A stretch of 64,000 nucleotides of DNA from Granulicella paludicola (GTDB taxonomy: Bacteria > Acidobacteriota > Terriglobia > Terriglobales > Acidobacteriaceae): NCBI RefSeq assembly GCF_025685545.1, contig NZ_JAGSYC010000025.1, positions 744,001 to 808,000 of the forward strand, in the 5' to 3' direction. Position numbers and translations under genes: made by a program. The notes below the pieces were generated by a model. It saw nothing but the letters and a program-made list of their open reading frames with translations, was not told where the DNA came from and searched no databases. Shown here one piece after another: positions 28,225-36,547 of the stretch; within the stretch, counting starts at the first letter, position 1; the number at the start of each line of letters is the position of its first letter.

Positions 28225-29142
28225 ATGCGAATTGGAATTGACCTGGGTGGCACAAAGATTGAAGCGATCGCACTGGATGCAGCAGGCAAAGAGTTACGCC
28301 GCGTTCGTGTAGCAACACCGAAGGGCGAATACGAGGGCACAGTGAACGCGATCCGTGACCTCGCTCTCGACATGGAAGCGGAGTTGGGCGAGAGCGGTAC
28401 CGTCGGTGTGGGCATCCCGGGTACGGTGACCGCTGCGACCGGACTGGTCAAGAACGCCAACTCTATCTGGCTTAACGGTATGCCGTTCGAGCGGGACTTG
28501 AGTACCGCGCTCAACCGCGAGGTGCGCTGCGCGAACGATGCCAACTGCTTTACGGTGAGTGAGGCGACCGATGGAGCCGCAAAGGGTTATCACGCGGTGT
28601 TTGGCGTGATTATGGGCACTGGCTGTGGCGGTGGAATTTCGATCGACGGGCGCGTCCACGCCGGTCCGAATGGTCTGGCGGGCGAGTGGGGGCACACGCC
28701 GTTGCCCTGGATGACGGGCGAAGAGTTTCCCGGTCCAGCCTGCTATTGCGGTAAGCAGGGCTGCTTGGAGACATGGATCTCCGGCACTGGCCTGGAGTGG
28801 GACTATGCGCGCGCGACCAGCAGCAACCTGCGCGGGTCAGCGATTGTCGCGGCGGCGGCGGCAGGCGAGCCTGCAGCGCAGGCTTCACTGCAGCGGCTGA
28901 TTTCGCGCGTGGCCAGAGGACTGTCGACGATCGTGAATGTCTTCGATCCAGACATCATTGTGCTCGGCGGCGGACTTTCCAACCTGGATCGCCTGTACGA
29001 TGGAGAACTCTCGCGGCTCCTGAGCGATGCATCCTTTGGCGGTGGCGTGACGACTCCCATCGTAAAGAACGTTCACGGTGACTCCAGTGGTGTGCGTGGC
29101 GCGGCATGGTTGTGGCCGGAACCTGAAACCGCGAAGCACTAA
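28225..29142 (+). CDS. mak: ROK-family fructokinase
   Basis: 305 residues closely following the E. coli Mak pattern: N-terminal phosphate loop IDLGGTKIEAIAL, VGIPGTV, VKNANSIWLNG, ANDANCF, GTGCGGGI, the catalytic-region AGEWGHTPLPWM, the zinc site CYCGKQGCLETW and C-terminal GDSSGVRGAAWLW. It phosphorylates fructose (and probably other hexoses) with ATP in the cytoplasm. AGGAG precedes the ATG; it starts 7 bases after the ZIP gene and is followed 17 bases later by a DinB-family gene in the same direction. Confidence 0.9.
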   Translation: MRIGIDLGGTKIEAIALDAAGKELRRVRVATPKGEYEGTVNAIRDLALDMEAELGESGTVGVGIPGTVTAATGLVKNANSIWLNGMPFERDLSTALNREVRCANDANCFTVSEATDGAAKGYHAVFGVIMGTGCGGGISIDGRVHAGPNGLAGEWGHTPLPWMTGEEFPGPACYCGKQGCLETWISGTGLEWDYARATSSNLRGSAIVAAAAAGEPAAQASLQRLISRVARGLSTIVNVFDPDIIVLGGGLSNLDRLYDGELSRLLSDASFGGGVTTPIVKNVHGDSSGVRGAAWLWPEPETAKH

Positions 29143-29159
29143 GTAGCATCCAAGCAGCC

Positions 29160-29657
29160 ATGACGAAGAACGTATCGGCAACATCGGTAAAGAGTGAGCT
29201 GCTGAAGATGCTCGATGGCAGCCAGGCGCACGCTACCTTCGAGGACGCTGTAAAAGCGTTTCCGGAGAAGCTGCGTGGCACTGCGCCAGAAGGTCTGCCG
29301 TACTCGGCATGGCAGATTCTGGAGCACATTCGCATCGCGCAACGGGACATCCTGGAGTTCAGCGATAACCATGACGGCAAATACAAGCCGATGAAGTGGC
29401 CCGATGCCTATTGGCCAAAGGACGTTTCGCCGCCGAGCAGCGAAGCCTGGGACGCAGCGATTAAGTCTGTGCTCGAAGACCGCAAGAGCTTTGAAGCTTT
29501 GATTGAAGCCGCGACAGATGAACAGCTAGTAGCTCCGTTCGAGTGGGGCGAAGGACAAACGCTCTTCCGCGAGGCCCTGTTGATCATCGACCACGCTGGT
29601 TATCATGTGGGCGAACTGATCGTGTTGCGCCGCCTGCTGGGCGCCTGGAAGAAGTAA
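29160..29657 (+). CDS. DinB-family (DfsB-like) four-helix protein
   Basis: 165 residues. The DinB-like four-helix bundle is suggested by three spaced histidine positions: WQILEHIRIAQRDIL, then later LLIIDHAGYHVGELIVLRR, where histidines normally bind a divalent metal. Members of the family act as thiol-dependent transferases or have unknown function; a DNA-damage role should not be assumed. It ends exactly where the convergent gph gene ends: stop codons at 29655-29657 and 29658-29660 abut. Confidence 0.75.
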   Translation: MTKNVSATSVKSELLKMLDGSQAHATFEDAVKAFPEKLRGTAPEGLPYSAWQILEHIRIAQRDILEFSDNHDGKYKPMKWPDAYWPKDVSPPSSEAWDAAIKSVLEDRKSFEALIEAATDEQLVAPFEWGEGQTLFREALLIIDHAGYHVGELIVLRRLLGAWKK

Positions 29658-30353
29658 CTAGAGGCCGAGCGCGACGAGCCACTCAGATGGGTGAGAGACG
29701 ATCGCGTCCGGCCTCGCATCCGCAAGCGTATGCGGTGCGATGCCAAAGCTGCATCCCAGGGAACGCGTGCCAGCTCTCTTTGCTGTGTAGATGTCGACGC
29801 TCGAATCGCCAATCATCACGGTGTTCTCTGCAACGATCTCTTTGGAAAACTGTTGCGCCTCGGTGATCAGCGTCAGTAAACCGGTGGGGTCGGGCTTCTT
29901 GGTGGGGAAGGAGTTGCCACCGTAGTTCTGGAAAAAGAATTGTGCCATGCCGAGTTGCTCACAAATTTCTCGTGAGGGATGCACAGGCTTGTTTGTCAGC
30001 ACAGCCATCGGCAGATCGCGATGCCGCCTTCGTATCGCAGTCAGTGCATCGAGAACTCCCTCATAACAACGTGTGTTGTCGAGTTTGTGCAGGTGATAGT
30101 GCTCGATAAAGCTGCGATAGGTGCGCTGGACGAGTTCATCATCGGGTGCGAGGGAGTCAACATCTCCCTGATCACCCAGAGCGCGCCTCACCAGCATGGC
30201 CGCGCCATCGCCGATGTAACTGGCAATCAACTCATTCTGCAACGTGGGCTTGCCAACATCCTGCAGCGCCATGTTGACCGAGTTGCAGAGGTCGAGAGAA
30301 GAGTCGATGAGCGTTCCATCAAGGTCGAAGACAAGAAAACGCGGCACAGCCAT
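29658..30353 (-). CDS. gph: HAD hydrolase, phosphoglycolate phosphatase-like
   Basis: 231 residues of the HAD superfamily, Gph type. Motif I is FDLDGTLIDS (aspartate nucleophile), the cap follows, motif II is VLTNKP, motif III the lysine in KKPDPTG, and motif IV GDSSVDIYTAKRAG. It would dephosphorylate 2-phosphoglycolate or a related small phosphoester. The gene is convergent and abutting with the DinB gene and is the last of the minus-strand series. Confidence 0.82.
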   Translation of the reverse strand: MAVPRFLVFDLDGTLIDSSLDLCNSVNMALQDVGKPTLQNELIASYIGDGAAMLVRRALGDQGDVDSLAPDDELVQRTYRSFIEHYHLHKLDNTRCYEGVLDALTAIRRRHRDLPMAVLTNKPVHPSREICEQLGMAQFFFQNYGGNSFPTKKPDPTGLLTLITEAQQFSKEIVAENTVMIGDSSVDIYTAKRAGTRSLGCSFGIAPHTLADARPDAIVSHPSEWLVALGL

Positions 30354-30406
30354 GGGATTAAGAATACATGGCGGTGCCGCACTGCTTGTGTGTTGCCGAT
30401 GTCAGC

Positions 30407-31267
30407 CTAGCTGCTGATCTCTACGTTGCCGGAGCCGGTGCGAACCTGTAGCGGAGGTCCACCGCCATTGATTGGAGCCGTCATGTGATGGCGCGAGTGC
30501 TCGTCCTGCTCGGGCGCGTTTGGATAGCGAACGCGGATGTCGCCAGAGCCTGTGGAGGCCTCGAGATTGAAGTGCGCATCGTTGCCGAGGTGCAGCTTCA
30601 CATTCCCCGAGCCGCTGTCGAGTGTGGCGGTCCCAGTGAGATGACCTTCGGCGTCGATATCGCCGGAACCCGAGCGAGCCACGAGACTGCCATTGAAGCC
30701 GTGGATATGGACGTTGCCCGAACCCGTGCGTGCCTTGATGTCGCCACCGTTGCGCTGGTCGAGGGTGATGTCGCCGGATCCGGATTGAAGGTCGGCAGGT
30801 CCCGAAACACCTTGTGCGCGGATGTTCCCTGACCCGGTGCTTGCAGTGATAAATCGGCCAACATCCGCAGTTGTCACGTCGCCCGAACCACTATGCAGGT
30901 TGAGTGCGACGCCTGCAGGCGCGGTGATGTCGTAGTCGATCGAGACATGGTTGTACTCGCTGTGATTGGTGACGAAGCCCACGCGGACGCTGTTGCCTTC
31001 CTGCGCGATCGGCGGATGGTCTTCAATCTCGCGGATGGCGTTGCTCGAGTCTCCACCACCCCCGAACATGCCCCAGCTGGTACGAATGCGGGCAGAGATG
31101 TGAATCTCCGAGCCGGAGCCGGCGTGAATCTGAATGTTGCCAGAGCCATTGTTGACGTAGAGATCGGGAGTCGACGACACGTTGAGCGTGCGCTCGAAGT
31201 GTCCGTCGGCGAAGGCGGCTGTGCTGATGGCCAGTACGGCGGCAGCGGTGACGAGTTGGAGTTTCAT
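30407..31267 (-). CDS. DUF4097-type beta-repeat exported protein
   Basis: 286 residues with a short signal peptide (LVTAAAVLAISTAAFA). The rest is a beta-repeat rich in GSG turns: NNGSGNIQI, HSGSGDVT, STGSGNIRA, QSGSGDITL, RTGSGNVHI, RSGSGDIDA, DSGSGNVKL, STGSGDIRV and RTGSGNVEI. The motif recurs about every 18-22 residues, as expected for stacked rungs of a DUF4097 (putative adhesin/head-GIN-like) domain. GGAAGG precedes the ATG. It lies 67 bases downstream of the RND adaptor gene. Probable location is periplasm or surface; function unknown. Confidence 0.82.
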   Translation of the reverse strand: MKLQLVTAAAVLAISTAAFADGHFERTLNVSSTPDLYVNNGSGNIQIHAGSGSEIHISARIRTSWGMFGGGGDSSNAIREIEDHPPIAQEGNSVRVGFVTNHSEYNHVSIDYDITAPAGVALNLHSGSGDVTTADVGRFITASTGSGNIRAQGVSGPADLQSGSGDITLDQRNGGDIKARTGSGNVHIHGFNGSLVARSGSGDIDAEGHLTGTATLDSGSGNVKLHLGNDAHFNLEASTGSGDIRVRYPNAPEQDEHSRHHMTAPINGGGPPLQVRTGSGNVEISS

Positions 31268-31334
31268 GGGCGTTTACCTTCCAGGTATGACGTGATGGTT
31301 CATGGATGCTGCTACAAATGCTGTTTCAAAATCC

Positions 31335-32549
31335 TCAGGAAGTCTGCTGCAGGACGACCTTGTCGCCGCTGTGTAGACCCGCTGTCACTTCGATGCGGCT
31401 GCCGTTGGAGAGCCCGACCTTGACCGGTACAGCACGGTGGCCGTCTTTGCCATGCGCATCCGGAACCCATACGGTGGCGTTGCGATCCTTATCGTAGATC
31501 ACCGCCTGCTCCGGAATCGTGAGCACGTTCTTATGCTCCTCCAGAACGATCTCGCCGTTTGCAGTCATGTTGGCCTTCAGTTCGCCGCCGGGATTGTCGA
31601 TGGAGATCTGGACCTCGAACGTCGTGACATTATCCTTTTCGACGCCAAGAGGTGCAATCTTGGTGACACGTCCGGCGAAGGTCTTGTCGCGGAAGCTCTG
31701 CACCTTGATGCGTGCTGGCTGGCCAAGATACACCTTCGCGATATCGGACTCGTCTACCTTGCCCTTGACGTAGACCTCATGCGTATCGCCGAGCGTCATG
31801 ACCAACGTTGCAGTCGAACCCAGCACCAGGATCGAGCTGACGGCATCACCGACCTGCACGTCACGTGAGAGTACGACGCCGTCGATGGGAGAGGTGACCG
31901 TCGTGTAGCTCAGCTGCTCTTCGAGCTGCTTTAGAGAAGCCTGCGCCTGCTGCACCTGTGCGTTGGACTGCTTCAGCTTCGCCTGATCGACGATGATCTG
32001 TGCTGTGTAACGATCACGCGTGTTGGCTGCAGCGCGGTACTTCTGCTCGGCGTCATCGAGCGACTGCTTCGAGACGACGCCATCCTTCTGCATCTCAAGC
32101 TGGCGCTGATACGAGTGCTCCACCATGGGCAGGTCGGGAGACTCCGCGGCGACGCGATCATACTCGACGGCAGCCTTGGCAGAACTTGCATTCGCCTCGG
32201 CGGCGGCGAGCTGTGCTTTCTGGGCGGCGACCTGGTCCAGAATCTCCTGCTGATCCAACTGCGCGAGCACCTCACCCTTGCGGACGCTGTGATTGATGTC
32301 CGTGTCAAGCTTGGTGACAATGCCGCTGGCCTTGGACTTGACCTCAACCTGAGTGATCGGCCAGATCTTCCCGGTCGCGACGACCGAGCGTGCAATGTCG
32401 CCTGTCTCCGCTGTAGCGATCTGCGTGGGGTCGATGGCGGTCGATCCGCCTAACGTCTTCGCCGCAACGACGCCACCGGAGATGAGAGCCACAGCGACCA
32501 CCCCGAGGATGATCCATAGCCGCTTGCGGGACCGATTCAAAGTGCTCAC
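31335..32549 (-). CDS. Efflux periplasmic adaptor (MacA/HlyD-type membrane fusion protein)
   Basis: 404 residues. One N-terminal membrane helix (LWIILGVVAVALISGGVVA) is followed by a half-lipoyl motif (VEVKSKASGIVTKL), a long alpha-hairpin (QKAQLAAAEANASSAKAA), the second lipoyl half (TVTSPIDGVVLSRDVQVGDAV) and beta-barrel and proximal domains. This is the MacA-like adaptor architecture, linking an inner-membrane pump to an outer-membrane channel. GTG at 32549 has GGAGG 8-10 bases upstream. No pump or channel gene lies next to it, so its partner is unknown; the downstream neighbour is the DUF4097 gene. Confidence 0.87.
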   Translation of the reverse strand: MSTLNRSRKRLWIILGVVAVALISGGVVAAKTLGGSTAIDPTQIATAETGDIARSVVATGKIWPITQVEVKSKASGIVTKLDTDINHSVRKGEVLAQLDQQEILDQVAAQKAQLAAAEANASSAKAAVEYDRVAAESPDLPMVEHSYQRQLEMQKDGVVSKQSLDDAEQKYRAAANTRDRYTAQIIVDQAKLKQSNAQVQQAQASLKQLEEQLSYTTVTSPIDGVVLSRDVQVGDAVSSILVLGSTATLVMTLGDTHEVYVKGKVDESDIAKVYLGQPARIKVQSFRDKTFAGRVTKIAPLGVEKDNVTTFEVQISIDNPGGELKANMTANGEIVLEEHKNVLTIPEQAVIYDKDRNATVWVPDAHGKDGHRAVPVKVGLSNGSRIEVTAGLHSGDKVVLQQTS

Positions 32550-32702
32550 CGTTGTAGGACCTCCGAGGTCGAATTGCAAGAGTCAAGTGTTGCTTCGGAA
32601 GGAGATACGCAGGTGGTGTGAGGTTGGTTCCCGGAGATGTTGGATTGTTCGCTGACTCAAGGTAAGTGTCTTCTATTTCATTACATTAGATGGATCGAAC
32701 GC

Positions 32703-32741
32703 AAAAGCGCCCGGAGGCCAATACTTGGCTCCCGGGCGCTT
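32703..32741 (-). terminator. Rho-independent terminator after efp
   Basis: On the minus strand a 17-base inverted repeat (32725-32741 with 32705-32721, two mismatched positions, 3-base loop) is followed by TTTT, beginning about 20 bases after the efp stop. It separates efp from the RND adaptor gene. Confidence 0.75.
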
Positions 32742-32762
32742 CAGATCTTTCGCTAATAAGGA

Positions 32763-33338
32763 TCAGGCGCGGCTGGAGAACTCACCCGTTTCGGTGGTGA
32801 CCTTGATCTTTTCGCCTTCCTTGATGAAGAGCGGCACCTTGATGACGCGGCCCGTCTCGAGCTCGGCATCCTTGGTGACGCTGCCGCTGGAGGAATCTCC
32901 ACGAACGGCGGGCTCGGTGTACTTTACATCGAGCTCGACGAAGATCGGCAGCTGCAGGCCGATGGGGTTGCCGTTGTACTTGCGGATCTGCAGCATGGTG
33001 CCTTCAAGCAGCCAATCCAGCGCATCGCCAAGCATGTCGGGCGTCAGCGTATGCGTCTCGAAACTCTCCTGGTCGAGGAAGTGTGAACCCTCACCATCGC
33101 TATAGAGGTAGGAGGCAGGGACGAACACTACGTCCGGCTCTTTGAACCGATCCTGAGCCTTGAAGGTCTTATCGAACACCGCGTTGGTCAGCAGGTTACG
33201 CATCTTCAGACGCACGAGCGTCTGGCCGCCGCGTGCAGTCGGTGTGCTGATGTCGGAGTCCAGGCAGACATAGGGTTCGTTCTCGAACTCAAACAGCATC
33301 TTGCGTTTTACGTTGATAGCTTCGAGCAGTGTGGCCAT
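32763..33338 (-). CDS. efp: Elongation factor P, with EfpL/YeiP-like tip loop
   Basis: 191 residues with the three beta-barrel domains of EF-P, which relieves ribosome stalling at polyproline. The C-terminus is canonical (YTEPAVRGDSSSGSVTKDAELETG, then KVTTETGEFSSRA). The tip loop in domain I reads STPTARGGQTLVRLK (residues 31-45), where classical EF-P has PGKGxAxxRxK. It has one extra residue and no lysine at the modified position; Arg36 sits at the tip, as in the YeiP/EfpL subfamily (SPTARGA). It is transcribed after coaBC on the same strand, behind its own candidate promoter. Confidence 0.9.
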   Translation of the reverse strand: MATLLEAINVKRKMLFEFENEPYVCLDSDISTPTARGGQTLVRLKMRNLLTNAVFDKTFKAQDRFKEPDVVFVPASYLYSDGEGSHFLDQESFETHTLTPDMLGDALDWLLEGTMLQIRKYNGNPIGLQLPIFVELDVKYTEPAVRGDSSSGSVTKDAELETGRVIKVPLFIKEGEKIKVTTETGEFSSRA

Positions 33339-33403
33339 AAACTCTCTCTTTCGCTCCCTCGAGCTAATTAGCTGTGGGTATCTCGTGTGGCTTAGGTATT
33401 GAC

Positions 33404-33428
33404 GCCGTTTTCTCCCAGAGAAAACGGC
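33404..33428. other. Perfect hairpin in the coaBC-efp gap
   Basis: An 11-base perfect stem (33404-33414 with 33418-33428) and 3-base loop. On the minus strand it lies directly downstream of the candidate efp -10 box, so it would form at the very 5' end of the efp mRNA. It could be a leader hairpin or a terminator without T-run for coaBC. Confidence 0.5.
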
Positions 33429-33456
33429 TCTATACTATGTCTGCGCTTCGCAGCAA
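33429..33456 (-). promoter_or_regulatory. Candidate sigma-70 promoter for efp
   Basis: Minus strand -35 TTGCTG (33456-33451) and -10 TATAGA (33434-33429) separated by 16 bases, about 90 bases before the efp start. Both boxes match the consensus at four or more positions. Inferred from sequence alone. Confidence 0.4.
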
Positions 33457-33469
33457 CAGCTAATTAGCT

Positions 33470-34690
33470 CTAGTATACGAGGGCTGAGCGCGAGAGGCGA
33501 AGAGCGGTCAACTGATCGAGGATGCGACCGGCCATCGCCAGCTTGGAAGATGGTGGCAGAGCGATCTCCGAGTCATGTGTCAGGAACAATCCGGCGTTGC
33601 GGTCGACCTCGAAGCCGCTGTCGGCACCGGAGACATCGTTTGCCACGATGGCGTCGAGATTTTTCGCCAGCAGCTTGCGGCGAGCCTCTGCGCGCAGGTT
33701 TTCTGTCTCGGCGGCGAAACCGATGACGACGGTGCCTGGCCGGCGGTGGCTGATGATCTGCTTCAGGATGTCGTCGTTTTGAACCAGTTTCAGCGTCATG
33801 GCCGCAGCCTTCTTCAACTTCTGCAGCGAGGGCGACACTACCCGATAGTCCGAGACAGCGGCCGCCATGATAACGGTCGTTGCTCGTGGCAACGCTTCCA
33901 GCACGGCGGCCTGCATCTCAGCGGCAGTCGTGACAGAATGCATCTCGCAGTCGAGAGGTTCAGTTGCCTTCGCTGCTGTGACGAGCACGACTCGCGCCCC
34001 TCGGTTCGACGCCTGTTCTGCGAGCGCAAAGCCCATGCGTCCGCTGCTGCGATTACCGAGAAATCGCACAGGATCGATCGCCTCGCGTGTGCCGCCAGCC
34101 GTGATAAGAATCGTCTCCCCTTCGAGGTCGCGGATGGGTGTCGCGACTGCGAGGACAGCATCCGCTATCTCAACCGGATCAGCAAGGCGGCCTTCGCCGA
34201 CCATGCCGCAGGCGAGGGAACCGCTGCCCGGTTCGACGATATGCACGCCACGAGAACGCAGCGTCGCCAGGTTTTGCTGCGTCGCCGGGTGGTGCCACAT
34301 GTTTACATTCATGGCAGGCGCGATGACGATCGGTGCTATTGTTGCCAGCGCGATCGTTGTAAGCAGGTCGTCAGCGATGCCATGCGCGAGCTTAGCGAGC
34401 TTATTCGCTGTCGCAGGCGCAATCACCAGTGCGTCGATCTGCTGCGCCACCGAGATATGCTCGATGGCAAAAGGTGCTGGCTCTCCAGAGGTGGCCTCAG
34501 CGTGCGGCTGCCATAACGAGGTCAGCACCTGGCGACCACTGAGAGAGGCGAAGGTAAGCGGCGTGATGAACCGCTCGGCTCCCGCCGTCATGGCAACCTG
34601 CACCTCCGCGCCGCGCCGCTGCAACTCACGTGTAAGCTCGGCCGCTTTGTAGGCGGCAATGCCGCCGGTCACTCCCAAAAGGATCTTCAT
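33470..34690 (-). CDS. coaBC: Bifunctional phosphopantothenoylcysteine decarboxylase / phosphopantothenate-cysteine ligase
   Basis: 406 residues. The N-terminal CoaC flavoprotein half shows GVTGGIAAYKAAEL, the active-site region with the conserved histidine in FAIEHISVAQQID, APAMNVNMWHHPA and the substrate clamp GSGSLACGMVGEGRLAD. The CoaB half follows with ITAGGTREAIDPVRFLGNRS, AAAVSDYR, KLVQNDDIL and VIGFAAETEN. It makes 4'-phosphopantetheine from phosphopantothenate and cysteine in CoA synthesis. Its ATG overlaps the panC stop by 4 bases, which indicates translational coupling within panB-panC-coaBC. Confidence 0.95.
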   Translation of the reverse strand: MKILLGVTGGIAAYKAAELTRELQRRGAEVQVAMTAGAERFITPLTFASLSGRQVLTSLWQPHAEATSGEPAPFAIEHISVAQQIDALVIAPATANKLAKLAHGIADDLLTTIALATIAPIVIAPAMNVNMWHHPATQQNLATLRSRGVHIVEPGSGSLACGMVGEGRLADPVEIADAVLAVATPIRDLEGETILITAGGTREAIDPVRFLGNRSSGRMGFALAEQASNRGARVVLVTAAKATEPLDCEMHSVTTAAEMQAAVLEALPRATTVIMAAAVSDYRVVSPSLQKLKKAAAMTLKLVQNDDILKQIISHRRPGTVVIGFAAETENLRAEARRKLLAKNLDAIVANDVSGADSGFEVDRNAGLFLTHDSEIALPPSSKLAMAGRILDQLTALRLSRSALVY

Positions 34691-35553
34691 TCTGCTACCT
34701 CTTCGTCTATGGGAACCACGAAGTTGTCGATGAGACGGGTACTCCCGATGAAGGCGGCGATGGCGATAAGTGAACCGGCCCTGACTTCAGTGACGGGTTC
34801 GAGGCTCCTGGCATCCACAACGCACGTATAGTCCACGCGAACGCCAGCGGCATCAAGATCATGCCTTAGCGTAGCTCGTACGATCGCCGAGGAACTGTCG
34901 CCTTGGCCGATCGATTCCGCCGCATCACAGAGGGCTTGTGGAATCGCCAGGGCTTGTTCGCGCTCTGCTTCGGAGAGATAGCGATTGCGCGAACTGAGCG
35001 CGAGGCCATCCGCATCGCGCCGCGTCGGGCATACGACCAGTTCGATATCGAAATTGAGGTCGCGTACCATCGCCTGCAGCACGGCTACCTGCGCCGCATC
35101 CTTCTGCCCAAAATACGCACGATCTGGCTGCACGATGTGGAATAGCTTGCTGACAACTGTCGTGACGCCGCGAAAGTGACCCGGCCGGGAGGCGCCATCC
35201 AACCGCGATCCGATCTTGGGCACATCGACGAAGGTCTCTGCCGCAGGTGGGTACATCTCTTCAGTCGTCGGTGCAAAGAGGTAGTGAACCCCGGCCTGCT
35301 CCAGCAGAGCGCAATCCGCCTCAAACGTGCGTGGATACTTGGCAAAGTCTTCGCCTGGAGCGAACTGCGTTGGGTTGACGAAAATACTTGCAGCGACGCG
35401 ATCACAACCCTCAAGAGCCGCGCGCACGAGCGAGAGATGGCCTTCGTGGAGAGCGCCCATCGTCGGCACGAGCCCGAGTGTCTCCATCGAAGATCCCCGG
35501 CGTAGTGCACGGCGTAGTTCGTGCATGGCAGAGATGCTGCTGATGATCTGCAC
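34687..35553 (-). CDS. panC: Pantoate-beta-alanine ligase
   Basis: 288 residues. The PanC signatures are VPTMGALHEGHLSLVRAA (HIGH-type ATP site), SIFVNPTQFAPGEDFAKYPR, FGQKDAAQ with the conserved lysine, and LALSSRNRYLS. It joins pantoate and beta-alanine with ATP to form pantothenate. It starts 3 bases after panB ends and overlaps coaBC by 4 bases, so the three genes form one operon for pantothenate and CoA. Confidence 0.95.
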   Translation of the reverse strand: MQIISSISAMHELRRALRRGSSMETLGLVPTMGALHEGHLSLVRAALEGCDRVAASIFVNPTQFAPGEDFAKYPRTFEADCALLEQAGVHYLFAPTTEEMYPPAAETFVDVPKIGSRLDGASRPGHFRGVTTVVSKLFHIVQPDRAYFGQKDAAQVAVLQAMVRDLNFDIELVVCPTRRDADGLALSSRNRYLSEAEREQALAIPQALCDAAESIGQGDSSSAIVRATLRHDLDAAGVRVDYTCVVDARSLEPVTEVRAGSLIAIAAFIGSTRLIDNFVVPIDEEVAE

Positions 35554-35556
35554 TCG

Positions 35557-36423
35557 TTACCCCCGGCTAACAGCGACTTCGAGCGATACGCTAGTGGGCA
35601 GGTGATAGCTTTCGCTGTCATCAGGGAAGCTCCGCGACTCGACAGCATTACGGAATTCGTCGAGCCCCTGTCGCATCAACTCGCCCGCATCGCCGAAGGA
35701 CCGGACAAACTTCGCAGGCTGGCGAAAGGTGAGTCGAAAGAGATCGTGGAAGACGAGGATCTGTCCGTCGCAATCGGGACCGGCACCGATGCCGATCGTG
35801 GGTATCGCCAGCAGCGAAGTGATATGCGTCGCCAACTCGCGGGGAACCCCCTCGAGCACGATCGCGATCGCACCGGCATCCTGCAGCGCAACCGCGTCGT
35901 CTGCAAGCTGTAGTGCAGCGGCTTCGGTTCGCCCCTGAACGCGATAGCCGCCCATACGACGAAGCGATTGTGGAGTAAGTCCGATGTGGGCGACGACGGG
36001 AATCTGCGCTGCCGTCAGCGTGCGAACGTTCACAACCTGCTCTGCTCCGCCTTCGATTTTGATCGCTTCGGCCCCGGCTTCTTTCGTGACACGGATACCG
36101 TTGCGCAACGTCTCTTCGCGACTGACGTGATAGCTGCCGAAGGGCATATCGACGATCAGCAGGGCGCGCTGCGTAGCGCGGCGAACAGCCTTCGCGTGAT
36201 GGATCATCTCGTCCAAAGTCACGGACAGAGTGTCGGGATGTCCCAGGACGGCCATGGCAAGGGAATCGCCTACAAGAAGCAGGTCGATCCCAGCCTCGTC
36301 GGCAAGACGGGCGGTGGGGTAGTCGTAAGCTGTAATGGCGGTGATAGCGGCGCCGGCTTGTTTCTGTGCCAGCAGACTTTGCGGCGTGACTTTTGCCACG
36401 CTCGTGGGGGTAGTAAGGCTCAT
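35557..36423 (-). CDS. panB: 3-methyl-2-oxobutanoate hydroxymethyltransferase
   Basis: 288 residues. PanB motifs in order: ITAYDYPTARLADEAGIDLLLVGDS, VTLDEMIHHAKAV, DMPFGSYHVS, GAEAIKIEGG, VVAHIGLTPQS, ALQDAGAIAIVLEGVP and the C-terminal QILVFHDLF. It transfers a hydroxymethyl group from methylene-tetrahydrofolate to 2-oxoisovalerate, the first step to pantothenate. ATG at 36423 has GGAGAG upstream; the extra 20 residues of the open frame are not part of the family. First gene of the pan operon. Confidence 0.94.
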   Translation of the reverse strand: MSLTTPTSVAKVTPQSLLAQKQAGAAITAITAYDYPTARLADEAGIDLLLVGDSLAMAVLGHPDTLSVTLDEMIHHAKAVRRATQRALLIVDMPFGSYHVSREETLRNGIRVTKEAGAEAIKIEGGAEQVVNVRTLTAAQIPVVAHIGLTPQSLRRMGGYRVQGRTEAAALQLADDAVALQDAGAIAIVLEGVPRELATHITSLLAIPTIGIGAGPDCDGQILVFHDLFRLTFRQPAKFVRSFGDAGELMRQGLDEFRNAVESRSFPDDSESYHLPTSVSLEVAVSRG

Positions 36424-36547
36424 CGTCTCTCCAGTGCCACTTCGCATAGTGCGAATGCAGCCCGAACGAACTGAGTATAGCAAGGGAGCTGGACGACAGG
36501 GGAGAAGGGCCGTAGCCGTTCGCTCTATCCCTGCTGTCGATCCCTAT

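Larger units (their letters stand above)
33362..33469. repeat. Two copies of palindrome AGCTAATTAGCT flanking the efp leader
   Basis: The perfect 12-base palindrome AGCTAATTAGCT occurs at 33362-33373 and at 33458-33469, the second directly after the coaBC stop codon. Including flanks, the copies match as 15-base inverted repeats of each other. They bracket the candidate efp promoter and hairpin, so a dimeric regulator or DNA looping is possible. Confidence 0.5.

Noticed and set aside
29655-29660. Abutting stop codons of the DinB gene and gph as a special overlap signal
   Set aside because: Convergent genes with no gap are common in compact genomes; nothing further supports a function.
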